A DNA stretch of 64,000 bases, from assembly GCA_021199335.1 (NCBI GenBank), contig JAJQIG010000022.1:1-64000 (forward strand). Direction: 5' to 3'. Source of the stretch: Oscillospiraceae bacterium (lineage in GTDB: Bacteria > Bacillota > Clostridia > Oscillospirales > Ruminococcaceae). The notes beneath the pieces were generated by a model. That model was not told where the DNA came from. It ran no database searches and saw nothing but the letters and a program-made list of their open reading frames with translations. Within the stretch, counting starts at the first letter, position 1; the number at the start of each line of letters is the position of its first letter. The position numbers were made by a program, and so were the translations under genes. This document shows positions 27,056-36,255 of the stretch, one piece after another.

Positions 27056-28369
27056 TTATTCCTCTGCAGACGTTTCAACAGCTTCAACATCGGGGGCGGG
27101 GATGTCGTAATCTCCCTCGGAATTAATTGCCCTCATCATTCCTTCGATTATCTCGGGGTAAAGAACCTTGCCCGTTACTCTCTCAAAAAGCGCATAGCCG
27201 TTCTTACCGTTGTAGCCGTTATCCCAGTAAACGGGCACACAGCCGTTATCCTTAGCGGCCTTGACGACATACTCTATCCAATAGCATCTGTATTCGTACT
27301 GCACTTCGCTCAGATGGGTTTTATCCTGAACTCCAAGCTCGCCTATTACAACGGGGTAACCCTGACTTACAAATTTATCGTACATCTTTTTCATCTGGGA
27401 ATCGACATAATCCTCCTGACCCCAGCTGTCATAATCCTCGGTTGCATATTTTCCCCACTGCGTCTTTGCGGAGGAATCATTTTCGTCAAGCGTAAAGTTA
27501 TAAGGATCATAGTAATGCACGGAAATCATTATTCTCTTTCCATCCGCTTCGCAAAGGCTGTCGTCCGGAATTTCAAAGCCGTAATCTCCCGCAATGTAAT
27601 CTATATTGGTGTTCCAGCCGGGCATAAGAAGCCATCTTCTTGTATTGTTGGAGCCTGTTTTTCTTACGGCATCAACAAAAATTTGGTTATATGCGTTAAT
27701 ATTTTCATAGCCGACGGGGTCGGGATTGCCGTATGTATTGTCAAACTCCTCATTCATTGATTCAAAGATAAGGTGTTCGTCATAATCCTTAAAACGGTCG
27801 GCAATCTGAGTCCATACCGCCTCATATTTAGCCTTGATTTCATCCTGGTTCTCATCAACGCAGAGCAGCCAGCCGCCGTCTACGGTGTAATATCCGTCGC
27901 CATGCATATTAACTATTGCAAACATATCGTTATCAACAACGTAATCAACAACCTCCTGGATTCTGTCAAGCCATGCGCTGTCGATTGTATAGTCAGGGGC
28001 ATCGCCTATTTTGGAGAGGTAGGAAACGGGGATTCTTATTGTGTTAAAGCCCTGCTCCTTAACGGATTTTATAAGGTCCTCCCTAATAGTAGGATTTCCC
28101 CAAACGGTTTCGTTCGGAACCTTGTTGCTTGAAGCCTCAAGCTGGTTTCCGAGGTTCCAGCCCATGCCCATCGCCGCCGTAATTTCATCCTGGTCAAGCT
28201 CGTCCCAATCAGAATCGGATTCGGAAGCATCCTCCGCAGCAGCTGAAGCGGATGCGGTCGTTTCCTCGCCCGAAGCATCCTCCGTTGAATCGGCAGTGCC
28301 GCAGGCTGTAAAGGCGGTCATTGCAACAAGGACAGCCACCGCCGTAAGTCTTTTAAGTGTATTTTTCAT
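27056..28369 (-). CDS. GH5 cellulase-family lipoprotein (GH5_4-like endoglucanase)
   Basis: A 437-residue surface glycanase. The signal peptide ends at lipobox Cys23 (FTAC). An acidic, Ser/Ala-rich linker of about 40 residues follows. The catalytic domain begins with MGWNLGNQLEA near residue 69, typical of GH5 endoglucanases. The acid/base is Glu207 in FESMNEEF and the nucleophile Glu344 in VIGELG. HYYDPYNFT near residue 285 supports subfamily 4, whose members act on beta-glucans, xyloglucan or related chains. No carbohydrate-binding or dockerin module is present, so lipid anchoring is its only visible attachment. The transcript is monocistronic. Confidence 0.88.
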   Translation of the reverse strand: MKNTLKRLTAVAVLVAMTAFTACGTADSTEDASGEETTASASAAAEDASESDSDWDELDQDEITAAMGMGWNLGNQLEASSNKVPNETVWGNPTIREDLIKSVKEQGFNTIRIPVSYLSKIGDAPDYTIDSAWLDRIQEVVDYVVDNDMFAIVNMHGDGYYTVDGGWLLCVDENQDEIKAKYEAVWTQIADRFKDYDEHLIFESMNEEFDNTYGNPDPVGYENINAYNQIFVDAVRKTGSNNTRRWLLMPGWNTNIDYIAGDYGFEIPDDSLCEADGKRIMISVHYYDPYNFTLDENDSSAKTQWGKYATEDYDSWGQEDYVDSQMKKMYDKFVSQGYPVVIGELGVQDKTHLSEVQYEYRCYWIEYVVKAAKDNGCVPVYWDNGYNGKNGYALFERVTGKVLYPEIIEGMMRAINSEGDYDIPAPDVEAVETSAEE

Positions 28370-28723
28370 ACAAAGCCTCTTTTCAAAAATATTTTATTTA
28401 TTATACCACATATAAAATTAAAATAATACAGTAATTTGTAAATTTTTGTTCATAAAATGCCTTTTCAAAAGTTTTTTTATTTCAAGGAAACGAAGAACGG
28501 CTTTTAGCAGTAGTAAAACTACCCTAATTTAACGAAAAAAATATATTATTTTTGGTCGAAAGCGAGTATTTTTTCATAAATTTATGTCAGCATTTGATTT
28601 TTTAAACGATATATGGTACAATAAAAATTAGTATATTCTTTTTTGGGAAGTATTTGTCTTTCATGAATACGATCCTTATTTTTCAGCCCGAATTATGGGC
28701 AATTTAAGAAGGAAGTAATCAAT
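28370..28723. other. Divergent intergenic region between GH5 and nadB
   Basis: This AT-rich 354-base gap carries the nadB promoter (28594-28622). On the minus strand there is a TGGTATAAT extended -10 near 28400-28408 for the GH5 gene, with no good -35. A small GTAGT/ACTAC hairpin lies at 28509-28521. I see no other structure. Confidence 0.4.
28594..28622 (+). promoter_or_regulatory. Promoter of nadB
   Basis: A -35 TTGATT (28594-28599), a 17-base spacer and a -10 TACAAT (28617-28622), about 100 bases before the ATG. Confidence 0.5.
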
Positions 28724-30184
28724 ATGGATAAGAATTATGACGTTATTATAGCGGGTGCGGGCGCAGGCGGACTTTATACGGCTATAAATCTGCCCTCCGA
28801 CCTTAAAATTCTGCTTATTTCAAAAAGGGAGCTTATTCTCTGCAACTCCGCCCTTGCGCAAGGCGGCGTCGCTGCGGTTTACAAGCCCACGGACGACAAT
28901 ATTCAGCTCCACACCAGGGATACCCTCATCGCAGGCGGATACAAAAACAACCCCGATTCCCTTAAAATCCTCGTTACCGAGGCTGCACATGAAATTGAGA
29001 AAATTATAAGCCTCGGCGTTGACTTTGATAAAACTGAGGACGGCGATTATCACCGCACCCTTGAGGGCGGGCACAGCCGTCACCGCATTTTCCACCATAA
29101 GGATTCAACGGGATTTGAAATCACTTCAAAGCTGCAGGAGGTTGTTAAGAAGCAGCCTAATGTCGACATTATGGAAAACGCTCTCCTTTGCGGCGCCAAA
29201 AAGACCTCAACGGGATTTTCTGCGGATATACTTGCAAACAATGTCCATGAAACCTACAATTCACGCTACATAGTCCTTGCGACAGGCGGCATCGGAAGAG
29301 TTTATGATTATACGACCAACTCCGCAATCGCAACGGGCGATGGAATTACACTTGCATATGAAATGGGGGCGAACATTAAAAATCTGTCCCTTATCCAGTT
29401 CCACCCAACCGCTTTTAATAATAAGCATACAAGGGAATGCTTCCTTATCTCCGAAGCGGTAAGAGGGGAGGGGGCATACCTGCTCAATAAAAACGGCGAG
29501 CGCTTTATGCAGAATTATGACGAACGCCTTGAGCTTGCCCCAAGGGATGTTGTTTCGCATTCGATTATAAGCGAGGGAAAGCGTCTTGATTCCGATGATT
29601 TCTATCTTGATATTTCGCACAAGGATTCCGACTTCATAAAGAAGCGTTTCCCTATGATTTACAAGTACCTGCTCGAACAGGGCATAGATATGACAAAGGA
29701 TCGAATTCCGATTTATCCCTGCCAGCACTACCTTATGGGCGGAATAAACGTCAACACGGGGGCGCAAACCACCGTTGACGGGCTTTATGCTGTTGGAGAA
29801 TGCTCCCATACGGGCGTTCACGGAAACAACCGCCTTGCATCAAATTCGCTCCTTGAAGCCCTTGTTTTCGGCAGACAGGCTGCGCTTAATATTACAGAAA
29901 GAATCAAGGAAAGCTCAACTCCGCTCGATAGCCTTGAAAACGCAGATTTCGACATAAACCCGAATGCGCCCGAAATCCCCGCAGGAATAAGAACGGAAGT
30001 CCGCCATATTATGCAGAAATCCTACTTCGTTATCCCCGATATGCAGGAAGCGCTCAAGGGCTTTGAACGTGTTTCCGAGCTTAAACGTATGCTTGAGGAG
30101 GGCGATTACAAGGTTGACCGAGATTATGTTGAAGCAAAGTCAATCGCCACCGTTGCTTATTTGATACTTAAAGAGGTTATCTGA
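28724..30184 (+). CDS. nadB: L-aspartate oxidase
   Basis: A 486-residue flavoprotein of the succinate dehydrogenase/fumarate reductase family. It oxidises L-aspartate to iminoaspartate, the first step of NAD synthesis. The FAD-binding GAGAGGLYTA is at the N-terminus. SALAQGGVAAV near residue 45, TGGIGRVY near 190, and the conserved HGNNRLASNSLLEAL near 365 are all present. It is somewhat shorter than the usual 520-540 residues, with a short C-terminal helical domain. nadA and nadC, often neighbours, are not in the window. The start follows AAGGAAG. Confidence 0.9.
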   Translation: MDKNYDVIIAGAGAGGLYTAINLPSDLKILLISKRELILCNSALAQGGVAAVYKPTDDNIQLHTRDTLIAGGYKNNPDSLKILVTEAAHEIEKIISLGVDFDKTEDGDYHRTLEGGHSRHRIFHHKDSTGFEITSKLQEVVKKQPNVDIMENALLCGAKKTSTGFSADILANNVHETYNSRYIVLATGGIGRVYDYTTNSAIATGDGITLAYEMGANIKNLSLIQFHPTAFNNKHTRECFLISEAVRGEGAYLLNKNGERFMQNYDERLELAPRDVVSHSIISEGKRLDSDDFYLDISHKDSDFIKKRFPMIYKYLLEQGIDMTKDRIPIYPCQHYLMGGINVNTGAQTTVDGLYAVGECSHTGVHGNNRLASNSLLEALVFGRQAALNITERIKESSTPLDSLENADFDINPNAPEIPAGIRTEVRHIMQKSYFVIPDMQEALKGFERVSELKRMLEEGDYKVDRDYVEAKSIATVAYLILKEVI

Positions 30185-30510
30185 GGCGATAACGCAAGCA
30201 ATTGCCCCGATTGCCTGTGTACCCGTGTAAACGGAAGGCTAACGCACATTTTATATAGTGTAAATTCGGAGCTGATTGTACGCCTGCTGTGTTGGCTGAA
30301 GATTAGTTTAATGCCGCAGACAGGGGCATTGTTTTAAGCGGCATATACACAAGCCTGAAGATTAAATTCAATTTCGGGTTAAGGACACGGAAACGGCTGC
30401 GCATTCAAACGAACACCTTGAAAATCGCAATTCCGAATATGATGAATGTAAGCGGACACGAAAATTTTGGGCGACTTGAATTTGGCGGTGTTAAACCTGC
30501 ATTAAAAGCG
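30185..30510. other. Intergenic region after nadB
   Basis: This 326-base gap between convergent genes contains one weak terminator-like hairpin for nadB: AATGCC (30310-30315) with GGCATT (30325-30330), followed by GTTTT. The remainder has no credible open frame or repeat that I can support. Confidence 0.4.
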
Positions 30511-31452
30511 TCACGGCAGGAATTTCATCCCCTGAAAGCTGCCGCGGCGAACAAATTCCTTGTCTATGCCGTTCATTACCCTCTTTTTATCAAGGCTCCA
30601 TTTTGGGGCGACGAGGGTTCTGCGGTCGCCGTCGCCTGTGATCCGCTCTATTATAACCTCGGGAGGAAGAAGCTCGATTTGGCTGCATACTATATTAATG
30701 TATTTCTCAAGGCTCAGCGCTTCAAATTCACCCCGTTCGTATTGCTTTGCAATTTCCGTCCCCGATATTATGTGGAGAAGATGTATCTTCACGGCATGAA
30801 TATCAAGGCGTGATATTTTCTTCGCCGTTTCAAGCATCATTTCCTCCGTTTCCCCCGGAAGCCCGTTTATAACGTGAACGCAGACATTGACATTCCTTTT
30901 CCTCAGCATTTCATAGCCATCAAGAAAATCGGCATAGGTGTGGCAGCGATTTATCGCTGCCGCCGTTTTATCAAAAGCGGTTTGAAGCCCAAGCTCCACC
31001 GTGAGATAGGTTCGCTTTGCAAGGCCGCCAAGATAATCCGCAGTTTCCTCGGTTATGCAGTCGGGGCGGGTTGATATCGCAATCCCGACAACGCCGTCAA
31101 ACGTAAGAGCTTCCTCAAACATACTGCGGAGCCTTTCGGTTGGAGCATAGGTATTTGTGTTCGCCTGAAAATACGGAATATACATCGCCCCCTGCCACTT
31201 TCGCCCGAGGACATCCTTCATCTCATCAAACTGCTGCCTTATGGGCTTGCTCGGGTTGCCGCCGAAATCACCGCTCCCTGAGGCGGAGCAGTATGTGCAT
31301 CCCCCAAAGCCCTTTGAGCCGTCCTTATTGGGGCAGGTAAAACCGCCGTTAAGCGAAACCTTTATTACCTTTCCGCCGAATTTATGGCGCAAAAAATAAT
31401 TCTGAGTATGATAACGCTTATTTGTGCCGGAATAAGTAATTTTTTTCTCCAT
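30511..31452 (-). CDS. TIGR01212 family radical SAM protein
   Basis: A 313-residue iron-sulfur protein of the YhcC/TIGR01212 radical SAM group, whose substrate is not established. The cluster cysteines are Cys40, Cys52 and Cys55 in a FTCP...GGCTYC arrangement with an 11-residue gap, the hallmark of this group rather than the usual CxxxCxxC. GLPGETEEMM further on is a radical SAM barrel motif. An in-frame start 54 bases upstream exists, but the ATG at 31452 has GAAGGAAG upstream and gives the family N-terminus. Confidence 0.87.
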   Translation of the reverse strand: MEKKITYSGTNKRYHTQNYFLRHKFGGKVIKVSLNGGFTCPNKDGSKGFGGCTYCSASGSGDFGGNPSKPIRQQFDEMKDVLGRKWQGAMYIPYFQANTNTYAPTERLRSMFEEALTFDGVVGIAISTRPDCITEETADYLGGLAKRTYLTVELGLQTAFDKTAAAINRCHTYADFLDGYEMLRKRNVNVCVHVINGLPGETEEMMLETAKKISRLDIHAVKIHLLHIISGTEIAKQYERGEFEALSLEKYINIVCSQIELLPPEVIIERITGDGDRRTLVAPKWSLDKKRVMNGIDKEFVRRGSFQGMKFLP

Positions 31453-31511
31453 TTTAGTTTTTCTTCCTTCGTTTTTGGTGCATTTTATTCTGAAATGGCA
31501 CTCCAATTATG

Positions 31512-31534
31512 TTGAAATATCACAAATATTTCAA
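31512..31534. promoter_or_regulatory. Perfect dyad between divergent genes
   Basis: TTGAAATAT and ATATTTCAA form a perfect 9-bp inverted repeat with a five-base spacer, in the 287-base region between the radical SAM gene and the epimerase-like gene. Its size and symmetry fit a repressor operator. No regulator is encoded nearby. Confidence 0.4.
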
Positions 31535-31572
31535 GTTTGAACAAAAAGATTAAATTTTTAACACTAAATCTA

Positions 31573-31600
31573 TTGCTTTTATTTCTGGTTGTGGTATAAT
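31573..31600 (+). promoter_or_regulatory. Promoter of the epimerase-like gene
   Basis: A -35 TTGCTT (31573-31578), a 16-base spacer and a -10 TATAAT (31595-31600) preceded by TGG. The leader to the ATG is about 133 bases and includes a small GAAGCG/CGCTTC hairpin near 31646-31660. Confidence 0.55.
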
Positions 31601-31739
31601 TTAAGAGTATAGAAATAGATTTAAGGAACAAACCGCATAGCGGCGAAGCGTTCGCTTCCGGTCATCGGGATTATTTTTCCTTGGGCTTGCGAAGCGTAAT
31701 TGTTCAGTGTTGCCTTAGGTAGACGGAGGGTTAGTTTTT

Positions 31740-32684
31740 ATGAAAACTGTTTTTGTTACGGGTGCGTCCGGTATGATTGGTCTTGCACTTACCGAAGCTC
31801 TGCTCCAAAAGGGCTGCAAGGTTATCGGAACTGACAGCAAGCCTAACAATTTCATCAATTCACCTAATTACAGCTTTATTCAAGCTTCAATTGAGGATAA
31901 GGGAAACATTGTAAACGTATTAAACGGAAGCAGCATTGATGTGCTTGTGCATCTTGCGTGTTCTGTCGATAACGACTTTCCTTCCGTTTTAACTTCTGCG
32001 GAGGAGAAAATCAGTTCGGCGGTTGATAAATACCTTTACAAGGCAGCCGTTGATGCAGGGGTCGGCGACATCATCCTCCTCAGTACATATCAGGTTTACG
32101 CCCCCCAAAAAACCCGTGAGCCTATCAGGGAAATTTCCGACGAAAAGCCTGTTACAGTATACGGCAAGCTAAAGTTCGACAGCGAAAAGACTCTCTCAAA
32201 GGTTGTCGTAAAGAGCGCTTCATGCAAGGGAGTTATTGCAAGGGTATGCCCCATTTATACAAAGGAATTCACCGATAACCTGAAAGCAAAGGTTTATGAC
32301 CCGAAGGAAAGTTGCTCGTTTATCTACGGCTACGGCGATTACGGATACTCCTTCTGCTGCCTTTATAACTTTATTGATTTTGTAAACGGAATTCTGAATG
32401 TTGCAAACGGAATTAACTACCAAGGAATCTACAACGTTTGCGACACAAAGCCGATTGCCGCAAAGGACATCGTTGAAACACTGCGGCAGGATCACAAAAT
32501 CGGCGCTGTGGTTCAGAGAAATCTCGGCTCGGAGGGAATTAAGGGTATGTTTAACTTTGGCGGTGCGGCAAAGAACGATTACCGATATAACGATATGAGC
32601 ACAGTATGCAGCAATATCTCTTACGACAATACCAAGGCGCAGAGAATTTCCGCTTTCCGCTGGAAGCTTGCAAACACAAAGTAA
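31740..32684 (+). CDS. NAD-dependent epimerase/dehydratase family protein
   Basis: A 314-residue extended short-chain dehydrogenase. The nucleotide-binding TGASGMIG motif is at residues 7-14. A catalytic Ser/Thr lies in LLSTYQVY near 118, and Tyr141 and Lys145 form the YGKLK catalytic pair. Such proteins act on nucleotide sugars, but no glycosyltransferase or sugar nucleotide gene is adjacent, so the substrate is unknown. It is transcribed alone, GGAGGG precedes the start, and a strong terminator follows. Confidence 0.85.
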   Translation: MKTVFVTGASGMIGLALTEALLQKGCKVIGTDSKPNNFINSPNYSFIQASIEDKGNIVNVLNGSSIDVLVHLACSVDNDFPSVLTSAEEKISSAVDKYLYKAAVDAGVGDIILLSTYQVYAPQKTREPIREISDEKPVTVYGKLKFDSEKTLSKVVVKSASCKGVIARVCPIYTKEFTDNLKAKVYDPKESCSFIYGYGDYGYSFCCLYNFIDFVNGILNVANGINYQGIYNVCDTKPIAAKDIVETLRQDHKIGAVVQRNLGSEGIKGMFNFGGAAKNDYRYNDMSTVCSNISYDNTKAQRISAFRWKLANTK

Positions 32685-32698
32685 AAGAATACATATCT

Positions 32699-32737
32699 TC
32701 TGCCGCATCTTTCAGTAAGGTGCGGCAGACTTGTTTT
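32699..32737. terminator. Terminator shared by the epimerase-like gene and alr
   Basis: TCTGCCGCA (32699-32707) and TGCGGCAGA (32721-32729) form a perfect 9-bp stem, followed by CTTGTTTTT on the plus strand. The two genes converge on it. Confidence 0.75.
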
Positions 32738-32740
32738 TAA

Positions 32741-33919
32741 TCAAAATTCATGAACCTCCTCAACCTTTCCGCCACGAATATAAACTCTCGGAACACGCTG
32801 GTTTATTCCGCAGACAATTTCATATCCGATTGTTCCGTAAAGCGCGGCAAGGTCATCGGGGGTAATTTTCTCATCGCCGTCAAATCCAAAAACGGTCACG
32901 GGGGTGCCCTCATAGACATTGGGAATATCCGATACATCAACCATCATTTGATCCATACATATTCTGCCAATAATTTTTGCCCTTTTCCCGCATATAAGAA
33001 CCTCTCCCTTATTTGAAAGAAGCCTTGAATAGCCATCGGCATAGCCGATAGGCACGGTTGCCGCAATCATTTCACGGTCTGCGGTAAATGTACGTCCGTA
33101 GCTGACAGATTCGCCCTTGTGCAAGGGCTTAACATAGGAAACAACCGATTTAAGCTCCATAACGGGTTCAATTCCATGCGGCAGCTCCATGCTGTTATCC
33201 GGCTTTAAGCCGTAAAGAAGGATTCCAAGCCTTGCAAGAGTGCTTCGTTTGTCATAATGCATAAGAGTTCCCGCACTGTTAAGGCAGTGTATTTCCTTGA
33301 AATTAAGACCCCTAGCCTGTGATTTTTCAACAACATCGAAAAATTTCCTCTTCTGCATATCGGTGTAGCTTATATCATCCTCACTGCGGCTGTCAGCGAC
33401 GGCAAAATGGGTAAAAACGCCCTCTGCGGATATTCCGCCAACGGAGAAAATCTCCTTAATTTCATCTGCGCAGCGTTCCGAATCGGCGGTAAGCAGGCCT
33501 ATTCTTCCCATGCCCGTGTCGAGCTTAATATGGACACGAACAGGTCTGCACTTGACATTTGCGCCAAGCTCCCTTGCGTATTCGGCCGAAAGAACGGCCT
33601 GAATAATGTCGTTTTCCGCAAGAATGGGGGCATAATCCGCCGGAGTCCAGCCCAAAATAAGAATGTCGCCGTCACATCCGCCGCTGCGCAGTCTTAGCGC
33701 TTCATTTATATTTGAAACCATGAAAAAATTCACGCCCGCATCCCGAAAGCATCGCATAAGCTGGACATCACCGTGTCCGTAGGCATTTGCCTTTATTATG
33801 CAGGCGGGGCGCGTACAATTCTTATCCATAAAGCCTTTTATAATTTCAAGATTATGCGCAGCGCGGTCAAGATTAATTTCCGCCCATGTGCGTTTCAAAA
33901 ATCTGCAGTTATTTCCCAT
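32741..33919 (-). CDS. alr: Alanine racemase
   Basis: A 392-residue PLP enzyme that makes D-alanine for peptidoglycan. The PLP lysine is Lys43 in IIKANAYGHGD. The second catalytic residue lies in VSYGRTF near residue 270, and GRICMDQMMVDV is the dimer-contact motif. The ATG at 33919 is preferred over an upstream start because AAGGAG precedes it by six bases. It is followed closely by the shared terminator. Confidence 0.95.
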   Translation of the reverse strand: MGNNCRFLKRTWAEINLDRAAHNLEIIKGFMDKNCTRPACIIKANAYGHGDVQLMRCFRDAGVNFFMVSNINEALRLRSGGCDGDILILGWTPADYAPILAENDIIQAVLSAEYARELGANVKCRPVRVHIKLDTGMGRIGLLTADSERCADEIKEIFSVGGISAEGVFTHFAVADSRSEDDISYTDMQKRKFFDVVEKSQARGLNFKEIHCLNSAGTLMHYDKRSTLARLGILLYGLKPDNSMELPHGIEPVMELKSVVSYVKPLHKGESVSYGRTFTADREMIAATVPIGYADGYSRLLSNKGEVLICGKRAKIIGRICMDQMMVDVSDIPNVYEGTPVTVFGFDGDEKITPDDLAALYGTIGYEIVCGINQRVPRVYIRGGKVEEVHEF

Positions 33920-34048
33920 CACAAACTCCTTTTTATTACAAAATGTTTTCAAATTTGCTATTTTTGTTGCAAACAAGGAATATATCTGTTAAAATAATAA
34001 TTGTTCAGCAGCGGTGTTACCAAACCGCTAAAATTACGGAGAAAAAAT

Positions 34049-34615
34049 ATGTATAATGTTACTACCTCAAAATCAAGAACAGTATGCTTTTCAGGGCATC
34101 GTCCCCAAAAGCTCCCCGACGGAGGGTCAAATAACTCACCCGTTATAAGAGCAATAAAAAGCCTTGTTTATAAGGCCGTTGCGGACTGCATCGAAGATGG
34201 CTGCAACTGTTTTATTACAGGGGTTGCAAAGGGAGTAGACCTTTGGGCGGGTGAAATTGTTCTTGAACATAAGGCGTGCGGCAAAAACATAAAGCTCGTC
34301 GCAGCCTTCCCATACAAAGGGCATGGCGCAAGCTTTCGGGGAACGGAAAAATGGATACTCGGGAATATTACTCAATATGCCGATGAGATAGTATATGTAA
34401 GCGATGACTATTCCGATTCCTGTATGAAAGCCCGAAATGAATATATGATTAACCGTTCGGGAAAGCTTATTGCAGTAGTCGGAGATTACAAGAGCGGAAC
34501 GGGTCAAACCATACGGCTTGCCGAAAAAAACGGACTTGACATCGTTACAATAAATTCATCCGTTATAGACCAGGTTGCAAAAAAATACAGCGACACGCCG
34601 CTTAACATCATATAG
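34049..34615 (+). CDS. SLOG/DUF1273-type domain protein
   Basis: A 188-residue Rossmann-like protein of the SLOG superfamily, YpsA/DUF1273 type. The hallmark is TVCFSGHRPQKLP at the N-terminus, followed by FITGVAKGVDLWAGEIV, which is the nucleotide-ligand site of the fold, and YMINRSGKLIAVVGDYKSGTG near the end. Members are thought to bind nucleotide-derived ligands. The role in this organism is unknown. The ATG at 34049 after CGGAG is preferred over one 48 bases upstream. Confidence 0.78.
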   Translation: MYNVTTSKSRTVCFSGHRPQKLPDGGSNNSPVIRAIKSLVYKAVADCIEDGCNCFITGVAKGVDLWAGEIVLEHKACGKNIKLVAAFPYKGHGASFRGTEKWILGNITQYADEIVYVSDDYSDSCMKARNEYMINRSGKLIAVVGDYKSGTGQTIRLAEKNGLDIVTINSSVIDQVAKKYSDTPLNII

Positions 34616-34709
34616 AACATTATACCACCACATAAAATTATTTGCAATACACGTAATAATAAATTATTTTACGGCCTGCCAAAAACAACTGCTGAAAGGA
34701 CTGTATATT

Positions 34710-35672
34710 ATGGCAAAAAAGTCTGCAAAGGTTGCGGTTACATATATAGTAACCATTATAATTACGCTTCTTGTCGCCGGAGGGATATGCTGGTATCTTA
34801 TGGACTCCTTCCTTTTCGGGGAAAAGGATGATTCGGGCGATGAAATATATTTGGAAAAAATGACATCATCCCAAGATTACACAGCCTCCGCCGCCGATAA
34901 CAAAACGGTCCTCCTTATTCTCGATGCGGAAAAAAGGGAAACCGCAAGCTGTTTCCTTGTTGCAAGATTCCTTGCGGAGGAGCAGCAGATTGTCTTTATG
35001 CCCATGCCGAGCAATACAAGGGCTTCGGTTAACGGAACAGAGGATACATTATACAACTTCTACCGCAACGGCGGCTCTGCGTCTGCGGTAAAATCAATTG
35101 AAAGCTGCACGGGAGTGACTATTGATAAATACATTAAATTTAACAAGGAAAGCTTTAGTACAATCGTTGATATTTTCGGCGGGGTAAATTTTAATGTGCC
35201 GTATAACCTTGTCTACGACAATCCCGATACGGGGGAGGAAACCGTAATAAAGGCAGGGGAAACCTTCCTTGATTCAACCCTTCTCCGCAAGGTTATCACC
35301 TATCCGAACTATAATTCGGGCGAGGAATACCGCGCGAAATGCCTCGGAATAACCATTACCGATATGGTAAATTCAATTCCGCAGGAGAGCTTTTCCTCGC
35401 ATTTGGACGATTACTTTACAGCAGTAATAAATTCCGACATTGAAACAAACATAACCGCATACGACTATGAAGACATTTCCGATGCAATGAAATATGTCAT
35501 AAGCAATTCAAGCCGCCTTGCGGTTTTCGTTCCGACATCGGGCAGCGAGGATGAGGAGGGCCGCTACATTCTTGATGAAAACTTCGTTCGCAGCATAAAC
35601 GAATGGCTGAAAATCTATGACGATGAGGACGGCAGTCTTACCGTAAGCAGTGAAGTGGTTTTTCCCGAATAA
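34710..35672 (+). CDS. LCP (LytR-CpsA-Psr)-like membrane protein
   Basis: A 320-residue protein with one transmembrane helix at about residues 6-31, then an extracellular domain. The region MPMPSNTRASVNGTEDTLYNFYRNGG followed by a FGGVNFNVP strand has the order of an LCP domain, which transfers teichoic acids or capsule polymers to peptidoglycan. The match is divergent, and the arginines expected at the active site are not clearly conserved. A catalytic role is therefore uncertain. The start at 34710 follows GAAAGGA. The long N-terminal reading from 34575 is unlikely. Confidence 0.6.
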   Translation: MAKKSAKVAVTYIVTIIITLLVAGGICWYLMDSFLFGEKDDSGDEIYLEKMTSSQDYTASAADNKTVLLILDAEKRETASCFLVARFLAEEQQIVFMPMPSNTRASVNGTEDTLYNFYRNGGSASAVKSIESCTGVTIDKYIKFNKESFSTIVDIFGGVNFNVPYNLVYDNPDTGEETVIKAGETFLDSTLLRKVITYPNYNSGEEYRAKCLGITITDMVNSIPQESFSSHLDDYFTAVINSDIETNITAYDYEDISDAMKYVISNSSRLAVFVPTSGSEDEEGRYILDENFVRSINEWLKIYDDEDGSLTVSSEVVFPE

Positions 35673-35706
35673 TTGTATAATCGCATTTTCAGCGGAAATA
35701 ATAATC

Positions 35707-35755
35707 CCGAAGGATATTGTTAAACAATTTCTTTCGGGGTTTGCTTTTTTTACTT
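35707..35755 (+). terminator. Terminator after the LCP-like gene
   Basis: CCCGAAGGA pairs with TCTTTCGGG, enclosing ATTG/CAAT around TTAA, and is followed by TTTGCTTTTTTT. Confidence 0.75.
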
Positions 35756-35764
35756 TAAAAATAA

Positions 35765-35838
35765 CCGCAGAACGTCAAAGCATTCGCTCCGATGATTAAA
35801 ACAAATCGCCGAAATTTTCGGATATGACCGTTCTGCGG
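35765..35838 (+). other. Two-tier structured element before the DUF378 gene
   Basis: CCGCAGAACG (35765-35774) pairs perfectly with CGTTCTGCGG (35829-35838). The 54-base interior contains CCGAA/TTCGG (35809-35821). A further AGGCT/AGCCT hairpin follows before the ribosome binding site. It lacks a T-run, so it is a leader structure rather than a terminator. The class is not recognised. Confidence 0.5.
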
Positions 35839-35890
35839 CGCATCCGAGGCTGCCCGATAAGCTCGAGAAGCCTTAGAAAGGAAGATGACT

Positions 35891-36100
35891 ATGTGGGACA
35901 AAATTGCATTAACGCTGCTTATAATAGGCGGTCTTAACTGGGGCCTTGTGGGAATATTCAGTTTCGATCTTGTGGCATGGCTTTTTGGCGGAACGGGAGC
36001 AATTCTCAGCAGGGTAGTGTATATACTTGTTGCGCTCTCCGCAGTTTGGTGCATATCCCTTCTCTTCAGGGATAATTCCATTGCCGACAGCAAAACATGA
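35891..36100 (+). CDS. DUF378 domain-containing membrane protein
   Basis: A 69-residue protein with two predicted transmembrane helices. It contains ALTLLIIGGLNWGLVG near the start and LSRVVYILVALSAVW, which match DUF378. The function of the family is unknown. The second ATG at 35891 is preferred, because the first at 35885 abuts the AAGGAAG ribosome binding site. It lies behind a structured leader and ahead of a strong terminator, so it is a single-gene unit. Confidence 0.85.
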   Translation: MWDKIALTLLIIGGLNWGLVGIFSFDLVAWLFGGTGAILSRVVYILVALSAVWCISLLFRDNSIADSKT

Positions 36101-36127
36101 TTTGATGGCTGCCGTGTAATTTTCTTG

Positions 36128-36160
36128 GCGCAGTTCGATTAATGCGGACTGCGCTTTTTT
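36128..36160 (+). terminator. Terminator after the DUF378 gene
   Basis: GCGCAGT (36128-36134) and ACTGCGC (36148-36154) form a perfect stem, followed by six T residues. Confidence 0.85.
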
Positions 36161-36164
36161 GTGC

Positions 36165-36193
36165 TTGACAATGGAGAGGAATTGTTATATAAT
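36165..36193 (+). promoter_or_regulatory. Consensus promoter of the RNase J leader transcript
   Basis: A perfect TTGACA (36165-36170), a 17-base spacer and a perfect TATAAT (36188-36193) predict a start near 36200. No other credible promoter was seen before RNase J at 36675, so the leader would be about 475 bases. Confidence 0.75.
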
Positions 36194-36255
36194 AAATACT
36201 GATTAATTGTGTTCGGACATGGATTTTTACTTTTTATGAGAATAAAGGAGGTTAA

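Noticed and set aside
30418..30813. 131-residue plus-strand frame opposite the end of the radical SAM gene
   Set aside because: Most of it is antisense to a clearly conserved gene, and no ribosome binding site is present.
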